From contig NZ_CP037952.1 of the NCBI RefSeq assembly GCF_004358345.1, positions 4,774,001 through 4,838,000 of the forward strand: DNA of 64,000 bases, given 5' to 3'. The DNA is from Parashewanella spongiae. GTDB lineage: Bacteria > Pseudomonadota > Gammaproteobacteria > Enterobacterales > Shewanellaceae. How positions within the stretch are numbered: position 1 is the stretch's first letter; each line of letters starts with the position of its first letter. Made by a program: the position numbers and the translations under genes. Shown piece after piece: positions 36,325 through 45,000 of this stretch. A model generated the notes under the pieces. It searched no databases and had not been told where the DNA came from. It saw nothing but the letters and a program-made list of their open reading frames with translations.

Positions 36325-37665
36325 ATGAGGCAAAACGTGCAGAACAATCATATGAGTGTTAGTGACACATTCGGTTTAGGTTTTATGACCTTTGCCTTTT
36401 TTCTAGGAGCTGGAAACCTGATTTTCCCTCCTTTTGCTGGTTATCTTGCAGGAGAAAACACTAATTGGGCTATGCTCGGTTTTCTCATCACTGCGGTAGG
36501 TTTGCCTTTGTCCGGCTTAATTGCGGTTGCAAAAACCAACGGTAATGTCATGTCACTTTTACCGCCTTTTGCTGCAACGGCACTGGCTGTTGCCATTTAC
36601 ATCATTATTGGCCCTGCATTCGCGGCACCTCGAACTGGCCTTGTTGCCTATGAAATTGGCGTAAAGCCATTTATTGACAATGCAACAGCCGTTATCCACA
36701 TCGGTTCGTTGGAATTAAATCAATCACAAATGTTGTCGACACTTACTTTCTTTACGATTGCCATGTTGCTGTCGTTATACCCAGGAAAGCTTTTGGATAA
36801 TGTCGGTAAGGTATTGACTCCTGTACTACTGTCTTTACTTCTAATTCTTGGCATTTCGATTTTGATGTTCAATGGTTCTGAACCGGGCAGTGCCATCGGT
36901 GACTACCAAGCCAATCCTTTAAGTAAAGGGATCATTGAAGGGTATAACACTATGGATACCTTAGCTTCTTTGATGTTTGGTATGCTGATTATTGACATTC
37001 TAAAACGTAAAGGGATCACTGAATCCAAATCACAAACTCGCTACTTAGTACGTGCCGCTATCATTGCAGCGTGTGGGCTTGCGTTTGTTTATATTTCTTT
37101 ATTTATATTAGGATCTACGGCCGGAGAATTGGCCACAAACACTGAGAATGGTGGCCAAATCCTAACAAATTATGTTGATTCACAATTTGGCTCTGTAGGT
37201 TTATTACTGCTCTCCACCGTTGTTTCTTTGGCATGTTTAACCACGGCTGTAGGTCTCATTGTTGCCTGCTCTGAATTTTTCGAAGACTTGGTTCCAAGCT
37301 TTAGTTATCGCCCACTTGTTATTGTATTTAGTATTATTTGTGCCACTGTGGCTAACGTAGGTTTAAGCCAATTGATCAGTATCAGCATTCCTGTATTAGT
37401 CTCGATTTACCCTGTTGCTATTGCTTTGGTTGCTATTACTTACATCACACCAAAACTTTCCCGTCCAGCATTCTCTCATCGTCTGGTGTTAAGCGTTGCG
37501 TTAATATTTGGTGTTATCGATGGATTAGGCGCCGCGGGTGTTAATGTTGACATGTTCGATTTTTTACCTCTATTTGCACAGGGTATGGCATGGGTCATTC
37601 CAACCTTAATTGCTATGCTCGTCTGCTTATTTTTGCCAAAAAAGGTATTAACACAACCAGCGTAG
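36325..37665 (+). CDS. brnQ: Branched-chain amino acid:cation symporter BrnQ
   Basis: LIVCS-family inner-membrane carrier for Leu, Ile and Val driven by Na+ or H+. 446 residues with about twelve membrane segments. Family marks near the N-terminus are FGLGFMTFAFFLGAGNLIFPP, and FAAPRTGLVAYE near residue 110. ATG at 36325 is used; an internal ATG (MSVSDTFGLGF) nine codons later is also possible. It is followed by a long palindrome and a repeat element, then by a second brnQ. Confidence 0.92.
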   Translation: MRQNVQNNHMSVSDTFGLGFMTFAFFLGAGNLIFPPFAGYLAGENTNWAMLGFLITAVGLPLSGLIAVAKTNGNVMSLLPPFAATALAVAIYIIIGPAFAAPRTGLVAYEIGVKPFIDNATAVIHIGSLELNQSQMLSTLTFFTIAMLLSLYPGKLLDNVGKVLTPVLLSLLLILGISILMFNGSEPGSAIGDYQANPLSKGIIEGYNTMDTLASLMFGMLIIDILKRKGITESKSQTRYLVRAAIIAACGLAFVYISLFILGSTAGELATNTENGGQILTNYVDSQFGSVGLLLLSTVVSLACLTTAVGLIVACSEFFEDLVPSFSYRPLVIVFSIICATVANVGLSQLISISIPVLVSIYPVAIALVAITYITPKLSRPAFSHRLVLSVALIFGVIDGLGAAGVNVDMFDFLPLFAQGMAWVIPTLIAMLVCLFLPKKVLTQPA

Positions 37666-37680
37666 TTTTAATTATGCTTG

Positions 37681-37720
37681 AACATTATGCATGTCAGAAA
37701 GTTCTGACATGCATAATGTT
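37681..37720. repeat. Perfect 40-bp palindrome after brnQ
   Basis: Arms AACATTATGCATGTCAGAA (37681-37699) and its exact complement (37702-37720) with two bases between, starting 16 bases after the brnQ stop. It could form a very stable RNA hairpin or a DNA cruciform. It has no U tract, so an intrinsic terminator is uncertain. Confidence 0.75.
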
Positions 37721-37728
37721 CTGAGCTT

Positions 37729-38092
37729 ATACCAATTACAGCAATTAAATGCTCAACTCAGAGCTATGTATGTGCTCAAAGTGCTATCGAAATTGATGAA
37801 GACATACTTGTTACCGACAAACAAAACTGTCGTTATTACATTGCTACGTCAAGACAATTTTGAGAAGTACTCTTTATAAACCAAAGTGAGCACATACAAG
37901 CTCCCGAAGGGCAAGGCTAAAGGGTTCCATTACTGCGTTACAAGCACTTGAATTACTCCGACAAAAGCACGAAGTGCGTTGAACGCCAGCTTTGTATGGC
38001 GGCCGTTAGGCTATATAGTACTTCGAGCTTGTGCCTTGCACTGAAACCCTTTAGCTCTTGCTGAGTGAGAGATTAATTACTGTAATTGGTAT
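37729..38092. repeat. 364-bp repeat element with ATACCAATTACAG ends
   Basis: Terminal 20-bp inverted repeats match at 19 of 20 positions (ATACCAATTACAGCAATTAA and its near-complement ending at 38092). A subterminal inverted pair contains AGGCTAAAGGGTT / AACCCTTTAGCTC. There is no real gene, although short frames run through it. A truncated copy lies at 7612-7666 and the joined ends lie at 2562-2584. It is likely a non-autonomous transposon. Confidence 0.7.
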
Positions 38093-38214
38093 TACCCTCA
38101 AGATTCAAACTGAACAATTCCTGACACATTCACAAATAACTCAACGTTAAACTGTGTAACAACTAACAACTTCACTATATTTATTTACCTTAATCCTTCA
38201 GATGTACGCCCATT

Positions 38215-39552
38215 TTGTCAAAAGCAATCGTTCCAAGAATTGATATTATTGGTCTTTCCCTTATGGCTTTTGGGTTTATTTTTGGAGCAGGAAATTTAAT
38301 TTATCCTTCTTTCATTGGATTTCAGTCAGGAAGCGATTTGATTTCATCGATGACTGGCTTTCTTATTTCAAGTAATGGCTTAACCGCACTGGCTTTTATT
38401 GCTATCGCAAAAAATCGGGGAGAATTAACTCGCTTTCTCCCTCAACAAATAACGATGATTTTTACTGGGGCAATATTCATCACTTTGGGACCTCTGATTG
38501 CTGGGCCAAGAACTGCTCTTGTTACCTATGCCATGTCAATTAAGCCCTTTATTTCTTATTTCTTATTCAGTACTGCTCATTTAAGTTCAACACACTTAAA
38601 CAGCACGATAGATATTCCTCAAGTAATTTCAATCTTATTGTTTTTCGCTTTGGCCATGTTATTTGCACTTTCACCGGGTAAGTTAATTGATAATATAGGA
38701 AAAAAAATGACCCCGATCCTCTTGTGTATCATCAGTGTTATCTGTATTTCAGTGTATTTTTTACCAAACAAACCACTTTTATCAAGTGTAAAAGGCAGTC
38801 TGTCCTTTCCTTTTGTTCACGGATTAAAAACAGGCTATGCAACTCTTGATGGATTTTGTGCTCCTGTTTTTGGTTCAGTGTTACTTAATAGCATGAAAGA
38901 AAAAGGGCTCACAAATAGACAACAAAGCCATTACTTAATTAAAGCCGCCATTGCCGCTACGATTATTCTCTTGATCATATATGTATCACTATTTTTTGTT
39001 GGTGCAAGTGTATCTAACTTAGCCGAGGGAGCCACCAATGGCGGTCAAATTATATCGATTTACACTAAGTTGCACTTTAGCTTTGCTGGAGAATTAATAT
39101 TAGCGAGTGTGGTATTGCTTTCTTGTTTAACTACCGCGATAGGTTTGATTGTTGCTTGTGCCGAATTATTTGAACAATGGCAGTCATTTTTTTCCTACCA
39201 TCAATTAGTCATCATTGTAAGTCTGCTATGTGCATTAACGGCAAATATTGGTCTTGATACATTAATGACACTCACAATGCCGGTGTTAACATTTTTATAT
39301 CCACTCGTCATTTCTATGGTAGCAGTTACTTTGATCCAACCTTACTTAAAACAACCAGCATTAACCCAACAACTTGTCTTTATTGCGGCAACCATTTTTG
39401 GGCTAATTGATTGTATAGAAACTTCTGGCTTTCACTTATTTTGGCTTGAAGTAATTCCATATAGCCAACAAGGAATGAGCTGGATATTACCTACTGTATT
39501 AACCATTTTCAGCTGTTTAATGCTGCCATCAAAAGAAAATTTACCCGCCTAG
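38215..39552 (+). CDS. brnQ: BrnQ-like branched-chain amino acid carrier, divergent paralogue
   Basis: 445 residues, same fold and spacing as the brnQ before it: MAFGFIFGAGNLIYPSFIGF, and IAGPRTALVTYAMS. It is clearly more diverged, with more serine and threonine and a longer polar loop near 120-135. The best in-frame start is TTG at 38215. The nearby ATG at 38202 is out of frame, so expression is probably weak. Its composition is more AT-rich than the first copy. The pair arose by duplication or acquisition; an LIVCS substrate is expected but may have shifted. Confidence 0.85.
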   Translation: MSKAIVPRIDIIGLSLMAFGFIFGAGNLIYPSFIGFQSGSDLISSMTGFLISSNGLTALAFIAIAKNRGELTRFLPQQITMIFTGAIFITLGPLIAGPRTALVTYAMSIKPFISYFLFSTAHLSSTHLNSTIDIPQVISILLFFALAMLFALSPGKLIDNIGKKMTPILLCIISVICISVYFLPNKPLLSSVKGSLSFPFVHGLKTGYATLDGFCAPVFGSVLLNSMKEKGLTNRQQSHYLIKAAIAATIILLIIYVSLFFVGASVSNLAEGATNGGQIISIYTKLHFSFAGELILASVVLLSCLTTAIGLIVACAELFEQWQSFFSYHQLVIIVSLLCALTANIGLDTLMTLTMPVLTFLYPLVISMVAVTLIQPYLKQPALTQQLVFIAATIFGLIDCIETSGFHLFWLEVIPYSQQGMSWILPTVLTIFSCLMLPSKENLPA

Positions 39553-39579
39553 TCAAATTAACGTATACAATCTTGCTTA

Positions 39580-40509
39580 ATGGCACTCTACTTTGTAACC
39601 TTTGTGAATAAACATCAATATCAAATCGACCCACTCATTGATACATTTCTCGATGATTTATGGTCAAACAATGGACTCAGCGATAATACATTAGCCTCCT
39701 ATCGTACTGATCTGCGTCACCTTGATAAGTTTGTTCAACAAAAGCGTGCTTCACTGACCACTGCTACTCGTGCTGATATACAAGATTTTCTAGAAAAACG
39801 TTTCAGTGACGGTGCATCTAATGCCAGTAGTGCTCGGTTACTCAGCAGCATGCGACGATTATTTCGTTACTTACTCACAAAAAAAATCATTACTGAAGAT
39901 CCAACAGCCTTGGTTCAATCGCCTAAACTCTCAAAACGATTACCAGAAAGCTTGACGGAAATCGAAGTCGAAAAGCTACTAAACGCCCCTTCGAATAACG
40001 ATCCAATCGAAGCTCGAGATGCCGCGATGCTTGAGCTATTATACGCTACCGGGCTTAGAGTCAGCGAATTAGTATCATTAACAGTTGAGCAACTAAGTTT
40101 ACGTCAAGGCGTAGTGAGGATAACTGGTAAAGGAGGCAAGGAGCGCTTAGTCCCGTTAGGAGAAATTGCCACAGAGCAAGTTGAACAGTACATAAACTTT
40201 GTCAGAAATGATTTATTAAAGAATAAACCTTCTGACGTGTTATTTCCTTCTAAACGCGGCACACAAATGACCCGCCAAACTTTCTGGCATAGGATCAAAA
40301 CGTACAGTATCCGCGCTGGTATCAACGCCCATTTATCACCACACACATTAAGACATGCTTTTGCCACTCATTTACTTAACCACGGGGCCGATCTCAGAGT
40401 AGTACAGCTTTTATTAGGTCACAGTGATTTGTCGACCACACAAATATATACTCACGTGGCTAATGCTCGATTACAAGAATTACACAGTGAACATCATCCT
40501 CGTGGTTAG
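39580..40509 (+). CDS. xerD: Tyrosine recombinase XerD
   Basis: Resolves chromosome dimers at dif with XerC under FtsK control. The N-terminal SAM-like domain (about 12-105) is followed by the catalytic domain with Arg (TGLRVSELVSL), Lys (GKGGKERLVPLG), the HxxR motif (HTLRHAFATHLL), the second His (LGHSDLSTTQIY) and the nucleophile Tyr in IYTHV. 309 residues. It stands first in the xerD-dsbC-recJ group seen in many gammaproteobacteria, although 192 bases separate it from dsbC. Confidence 0.95.
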   Translation: MALYFVTFVNKHQYQIDPLIDTFLDDLWSNNGLSDNTLASYRTDLRHLDKFVQQKRASLTTATRADIQDFLEKRFSDGASNASSARLLSSMRRLFRYLLTKKIITEDPTALVQSPKLSKRLPESLTEIEVEKLLNAPSNNDPIEARDAAMLELLYATGLRVSELVSLTVEQLSLRQGVVRITGKGGKERLVPLGEIATEQVEQYINFVRNDLLKNKPSDVLFPSKRGTQMTRQTFWHRIKTYSIRAGINAHLSPHTLRHAFATHLLNHGADLRVVQLLLGHSDLSTTQIYTHVANARLQELHSEHHPRG

Positions 40510-40701
40510 TACAACATTGCCAGAAAGCAGCGAAAGCATTTGATTATTAAACTATTAAACTCATGCACTTTCATTGTTTACAGGTATAATTACCTGAATA
40601 AAGAATCCTTCATTTGCTTTAGTTAAAATAAGCTTGTAACTTTTAAGCAAATACTCAGGTCTAAAATATAAGACTCTAAACCAGTTAGATTAGGACAATC
40701 C

Positions 40702-41427
40702 ATGAAGTTACCCCGTATTTTGTCATTGTTAAGTATATTAGCTGTGACTTCCGCCTTCGCCGCAAACCAGACAGTATCATTACCTGACGCTGATGCAATT
40801 AAAGCCAAACTTCAAAATTCAATTGGGGTGAAAGTCATCGCGATGCAAGACTCGCCAATTAAAGATCTTTATCTTGCTATGACAGATCGCGGCATACTGT
40901 ATATCAGCAAGGACGGCTCAAAAGTGTTGCATGGCAACATGTACGATTTAAATAATCGCATGAAAAATTTAACTGAAGCCGCCATGGCGAAACCAAGAGT
41001 TGAACAGCTTAAAAAGTTTGAACCTGATATGTTGGTCTATAAAGCTAAAGACGAAAAACACGTGATAACCGTATTCACAGACATCACTTGTGGTTACTGT
41101 CGTAAATTGCATAATCAAATGCAAGAATACAATGATGATGGCATTACAGTTCGCTACTTAGCCTTTCCTCGAGCAGGAGTTCCCTCTAGTGTAGCTAGCG
41201 AAATGGAAGCCATTTGGTGTGCCAAAGATCCGCTTAAAGCTATGACCGATGCTAAAGCTGGCAAAGACGTTACCAATAAAAGTTGTAATGCTAACATTGC
41301 CCAGCAATACGAATTAGGGCAAAGCTTTGGCGTAAATGGTACGCCTGCTATTGTTTTAGATGACGGCACGCTCATCCCAGGTTATCAACCGCCTGAACAG
41401 TTATTGAAAACCATAGAAAACCACTAA
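40702..41427 (+). CDS. dsbC: Periplasmic disulfide isomerase DsbC
   Basis: Signal peptide (MKLPRILSLLSILAVTSAFA, cut at about 20), an N-terminal dimerisation domain, and a thioredoxin domain with active site CGYC (in DITCGYCRKLHNQM, about residues 131-144) and the cis-Pro loop VNGTPAIVLDDG. A second cysteine pair (WCAKD and SCNAN) matches the structural disulfide of DsbC. It repairs wrong disulfides in secreted proteins and is kept reduced by DsbD. Confidence 0.95.
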   Translation: MKLPRILSLLSILAVTSAFAANQTVSLPDADAIKAKLQNSIGVKVIAMQDSPIKDLYLAMTDRGILYISKDGSKVLHGNMYDLNNRMKNLTEAAMAKPRVEQLKKFEPDMLVYKAKDEKHVITVFTDITCGYCRKLHNQMQEYNDDGITVRYLAFPRAGVPSSVASEMEAIWCAKDPLKAMTDAKAGKDVTNKSCNANIAQQYELGQSFGVNGTPAIVLDDGTLIPGYQPPEQLLKTIENH

Positions 41428-41447
41428 AAAATCCGCTAGGATTTGGA

Positions 41448-41475
41448 AAAGGCGGCTTAAGCCGCTTCTTTTTTA
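41448..41475 (+). terminator. Intrinsic terminator of dsbC
   Basis: GCGGCTTAAGCCGC stem (41452-41465) followed by TTCTTTTTT, 20 bases past the dsbC stop and just before the recJ start region. Confidence 0.85.
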
Positions 41476-41508
41476 TGTTCTTCATTCTTGATCAATTTGG
41501 AACTTTCT

Positions 41509-43233
41509 GTGCATTATAATGTTATTCGTCGTCCAAATGTTGATGACTCACACCTGCCTGCAACCTTACCATTTTTATTAAAACAGCTGTACGCACGCAG
41601 AGGGGTTACTGTCAGGGACTGTAACAGCAGCCTAGCGTCGTTATTACGTCCTGATACTATGAAGGGTCAACAACAAGCCGCAACTTTAATTTGTGACGCT
41701 ATCGAATCTAACAAAGCCATCATCATCGTCGGTGACTTTGATGCCGACGGCGCGACATCAACTAGCATTTGCTTATTGGCGCTGAAGATGATGGGTGCCA
41801 AGCGTGTCAGTTATCTCATTCCAAATCGCTTTGATTACGGTTATGGTTTAAGCCCTGAAATCGTTGAAATTGCCGCTCAACAAGGTGCCGAACTGCTCAT
41901 TACTGTTGATAACGGTATATCTTCCATTACCGGTGTTGCTGCAGCTAATCAACTCGATATCCCAGTAGTGGTTACTGATCATCATTTGGCTGGAGATACC
42001 CTTCCTGAGGCGGCAGCCATTGTCAATCCAAACCAACCTGACTGCCCTTTTGCCAGTAAGGCTATTGCTGGAGTTGGGGTTGCCTTTTATTTAATGAGTT
42101 CAATTCGTGCTGAGCTTAAACGTCGAAATTGGTTTGAATCTCAACACATCATTGAACCTAATCTTGCTATTTTATTAGACATTGTCGCATTAGGAACCGT
42201 CGCCGATGTCGTCCCTTTAGATTCAAACAATCGCATCATCGTCGAAGCGGGTTTACGCCGAGTTCGATCGGGTCGCTGCCGAGTAGGGATCACAGCCTTG
42301 CTTGAAATTGCTAAAAGAAATCCACAACGAGTAGTTGCATCCGATTTTGGTTTTGCTGTAGGTCCTAGACTTAATGCCGCTGGTCGGCTTGATGAAATGT
42401 CACTCGGTGTAGAATTGTTACTTTGTGAGGACATCAATAAAGCACGTACCATGGCCGCTGAGCTTGATGGCTTAAATCAAGAACGCCGTGAAATCGAAGC
42501 GGGGATGCAACATGAAGCCCTCGCAAAATTAAAACAACTCAATATTAATGACGACAACCTGCCCCAAGGGTTAGTCGTATATCAACAAGATTGGCATCAA
42601 GGTGTGATCGGCATTTTGGCTTCACGCATTAAAGACAAATACCATCGTCCCGTTATTGCTTTTGCTCAAGCAGAAAACGGTGAAATAAAAGGTTCAGCGC
42701 GCTCTATCAAAGGTGTGCATATGCGAGACTTACTTGAAAAGATAAATACTCTGTCACCTGATTTGATCATCAAATTTGGTGGTCATGCTATGGCTGCGGG
42801 ACTGTCCATTAAAGCAGAGGCCATATCAAAATTTGAACAGTTATATCATCAAGTAATCGCTGAAACCGTTACTCCAGAATTACTCACCGGTGAGCTTTTT
42901 AGTGATGGTGAATTAGCCGCTAACCAGTTGGAAATAGAAACCGCCGAAATGATCCGTTATGCAGGTCCATGGGGACAAGAGTTCGAAGAGCCTTGTTTTG
43001 ATGGTCGCTTTACTATCATCCAACAACGCTTAGTGGGTGAGAAACACCTTAAGTTGGTGCTTGAAACTGAATGTGGCAGTAAATTAATTGATGCGATAGC
43101 TTTTAATATTGATCTAAAGGCTTGGCCAAATTTACAAGCAAAGAAAGTTGATGTCGTTTACAGCTTAGAGATCAACGAATTTAGAGGTAACCAAAGTTTA
43201 CAGCTTATGGTGAAGCAGATTAGCGCCGTTTAA
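41509..43233 (+). CDS. recJ: Single-stranded-DNA-specific 5'-3' exonuclease RecJ
   Basis: DHH-family nuclease for recombination and mismatch repair. It shows the family metal sites: DFDADGATST, TVDNGISS, VVTDHHLAGD, ALGTVADVVPL and KFGGHAMAAGL (DHHA1 domain), followed by the OB fold. The GTG at 41509 (HYNVIRRPNVDD) is preferred: GGAA lies six bases upstream, and the resulting 574 residues align end to end with E. coli RecJ. A TTG seven codons earlier is in frame but adds residues absent from the family. Confidence 0.93.
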   Translation: MHYNVIRRPNVDDSHLPATLPFLLKQLYARRGVTVRDCNSSLASLLRPDTMKGQQQAATLICDAIESNKAIIIVGDFDADGATSTSICLLALKMMGAKRVSYLIPNRFDYGYGLSPEIVEIAAQQGAELLITVDNGISSITGVAAANQLDIPVVVTDHHLAGDTLPEAAAIVNPNQPDCPFASKAIAGVGVAFYLMSSIRAELKRRNWFESQHIIEPNLAILLDIVALGTVADVVPLDSNNRIIVEAGLRRVRSGRCRVGITALLEIAKRNPQRVVASDFGFAVGPRLNAAGRLDEMSLGVELLLCEDINKARTMAAELDGLNQERREIEAGMQHEALAKLKQLNINDDNLPQGLVVYQQDWHQGVIGILASRIKDKYHRPVIAFAQAENGEIKGSARSIKGVHMRDLLEKINTLSPDLIIKFGGHAMAAGLSIKAEAISKFEQLYHQVIAETVTPELLTGELFSDGELAANQLEIETAEMIRYAGPWGQEFEEPCFDGRFTIIQQRLVGEKHLKLVLETECGSKLIDAIAFNIDLKAWPNLQAKKVDVVYSLEINEFRGNQSLQLMVKQISAV

Positions 43234-43296
43234 TCTCAGTAGGGTAAATTCCTCGCCGCTTGCGGCGGACTAACGTCTTTATCTAACTAATTGATA

Positions 43297-43317
43297 CCTC
43301 GCCCCTTGGGGCGGGGT
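43297..43317. terminator. GC-rich hairpin after recJ
   Basis: Stem CTCGCCCC-TTG-GGGCGGGG in the 105-base gap between the convergent recJ and the orphan at 43339. A second short inverted repeat (CGCCGCTTGCGGCG, about 43253-43266) precedes it. Probably ends transcription from both sides. Confidence 0.55.
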
Positions 43318-43338
43318 GATTCATTGCTAGGGCGAGCC

Positions 43339-44529
43339 CTAAGAGCGGCTAACAATACTGCTTCTTCTTGAACTGACTCTAGAAGTTGGTACCGATTTTC
43401 CTTCGGCTTTTAGTTTTTCTGCTTCAAGGGTTTTTTTAGCGCTTTGATTAGTGACTAAATCATATTCACCGAAATCTTCCTCATCCATAAACTCATCCAT
43501 TAACTCCTGTTCTGCAGCGGCTTCTTCCGCTAGGCGATGTTGTTCTATGGTATCAGCTTCCCGCTGAGCTTCATCAGCCCTTTCTTTTTGGGCTTTCTTG
43601 TCATCTGCAAATCTTCTTAGGTTTTGTAATCTTGAATTGAAATCATCGGATAGCTTGCGCTCTTCTCTGGCAAACCAATCGTCCTGGACGCCATCACTGG
43701 ATTTAGGTCCTTGAGGTCTGAGTGTTTCGTGATCACTTAATTCAATATCACGCCCATGCAGCTTATCGTGAACATTTTTTCTAATTTCTTGCAGTCGTAC
43801 TGGATCAATATTACGTTCAAGATTCTCAGGATGTTTTGCGTAAGGAGCTGTATGCACAGCGGTAAATGGTGCTACAACTAGGCGAATACCCAATGAAATT
43901 CTGTCGGCATACTTTTCTCGTTTTTGAGAGTCTTCAACACCGAAACGTTTTTGCATTACGTTGATCAGTTCAGCAAGGCTATCACCACGATGTGTAAAAC
44001 CCTCTTTACCATTCGCTCGATTTCGCCAGTCTTTAAAGGACATACCAGCATCTATGGCTGACATAGTAAATGAGCCACCAGCAACGACCAATAAGATGGC
44101 TCCGCCACCACCTGTTGCTAAGGTCAACACCACTGCCCCCGCCAGTAATCCTGCTGAATACAACAAAGTTAACATACGTTCCATAAACTCAGTTCGTGAA
44201 AAATCGGCATTCATCATCCGCATCATTTTTTCTGACGCGGCTTGTTGTTCTTTGGCTTGCGTACGAATAGCTTCGTGATCGGCTCTGATCTTTTCTTGAG
44301 TATCGAGTTTATGGGAAGTCGTTTTTAATGGAGGAAGCGGAACAGTCTTTGGTTGAAAGCTCACACCTGTCACTGGCCGAGTATGTTTAGGATCAACGTC
44401 GTTATCTAAATTCCTTCCAAGGTCAATTTGATCAGGTATCCCAGCTTGAGATTCCAGCCCCATCGCATCTAAAGTCGGAGAATCACTGTGGACAACTGGT
44501 GGTTTATTGATTGGAGGAACACTCATCAT
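43339..44529 (-). CDS. Orphan protein with one hydrophobic hairpin; candidate type III substrate
   Basis: 396 residues, family unknown. No Sec signal. Pro- and Ser-rich N-terminus (1-70), a helical stretch rich in Gln and Glu (about 75-110), then a single hydrophobic hairpin (about 120-155: two short Ala/Gly/Leu segments around a TGGGG turn). After that come about 230 polar residues, with coiled-coil-like Glu/Ala/Arg repeats (about 285-345) and a Ser/Arg-rich tail. The hairpin recalls the first membrane hairpin of SseC/YopB-type translocators (TGG-A/S-L then AxDE-like ending), but the rest does not match. It sits alone between recJ and a MITE, where Shewanella genomes commonly have prfB, as I recall. 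It could be an effector or pore component. Confidence 0.55.
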   Translation of the reverse strand: MMSVPPINKPPVVHSDSPTLDAMGLESQAGIPDQIDLGRNLDNDVDPKHTRPVTGVSFQPKTVPLPPLKTTSHKLDTQEKIRADHEAIRTQAKEQQAASEKMMRMMNADFSRTEFMERMLTLLYSAGLLAGAVVLTLATGGGGAILLVVAGGSFTMSAIDAGMSFKDWRNRANGKEGFTHRGDSLAELINVMQKRFGVEDSQKREKYADRISLGIRLVVAPFTAVHTAPYAKHPENLERNIDPVRLQEIRKNVHDKLHGRDIELSDHETLRPQGPKSSDGVQDDWFAREERKLSDDFNSRLQNLRRFADDKKAQKERADEAQREADTIEQHRLAEEAAAEQELMDEFMDEEDFGEYDLVTNQSAKKTLEAEKLKAEGKSVPTSRVSSRRSSIVSRS

Positions 44530-44593
44530 TTGACCTCATAAATTGGCTGACTTTTTAAGCTGACACAATTTAAACGTTATAATGCCACTTGAT

Positions 44594-44856
44594 CCTAAAT
44601 AAATCGGTTGAACGCACAATTTAGCTTTAATTTATTGAAGTTAAATACAAAATTAAACAACTCTAATTCACCCATCAGGTGAGTGCTGAACATTCACATA
44701 CTTGCCAAAACCACCGCTAGCTGCGTTATAAATTTTGCAAGTAGAAACGAAGTAACGACAGTTTTGTATGTCGGTTACCACTACTTGCTGCTATTCATGC
44801 CTTGCCATCAGTAATTTTTTCTGCGTATATGAACGCTCCCAACCGATTTATTTAGG
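44594..44856. mobile_element. MITE-like element, type 1, copy 2 (263 bp)
   Basis: Same 17-bp ends as the copy at 7726 (CCTAAATAAATCGGTTG and complement), reverse orientation, flanked by TTGAT on both sides (44589-44593 and 44857-44861). It is about 30 bp longer than copy 1 because of an extra internal stretch near 44750-44780. It lies upstream of the orphan at 43339 and may have displaced its promoter. Confidence 0.85.
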
Positions 44857-44941
44857 TTGATGTATTAAATATAGCTCCTGTAAAAATAACCAGCAACAGC
44901 CTGAAATAAAATCTGAATTAAGCTTTGTTCATAAATCACAT

Positions 44942-44975
44942 AAAAAAAACCGCTGCACAAGGCAACGGTTTTTAT
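44942..44975 (-). terminator. Intrinsic terminator of the EF-G gene
   Basis: On the minus strand, AAAACCGTTGC and GCAGCGGTTTT form a stem with a short loop, followed by a run of T's. It ends about 26 bases after the EF-G stop. Confidence 0.8.
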
Positions 44976-45000
44976 TCGTTAAGAAATTAAGCGGCAATAA

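Noticed and set aside
37691-37879. Small plus-strand gene after brnQ
   Set aside because: The frame runs through the palindrome and the repeat element and has no ribosome site.
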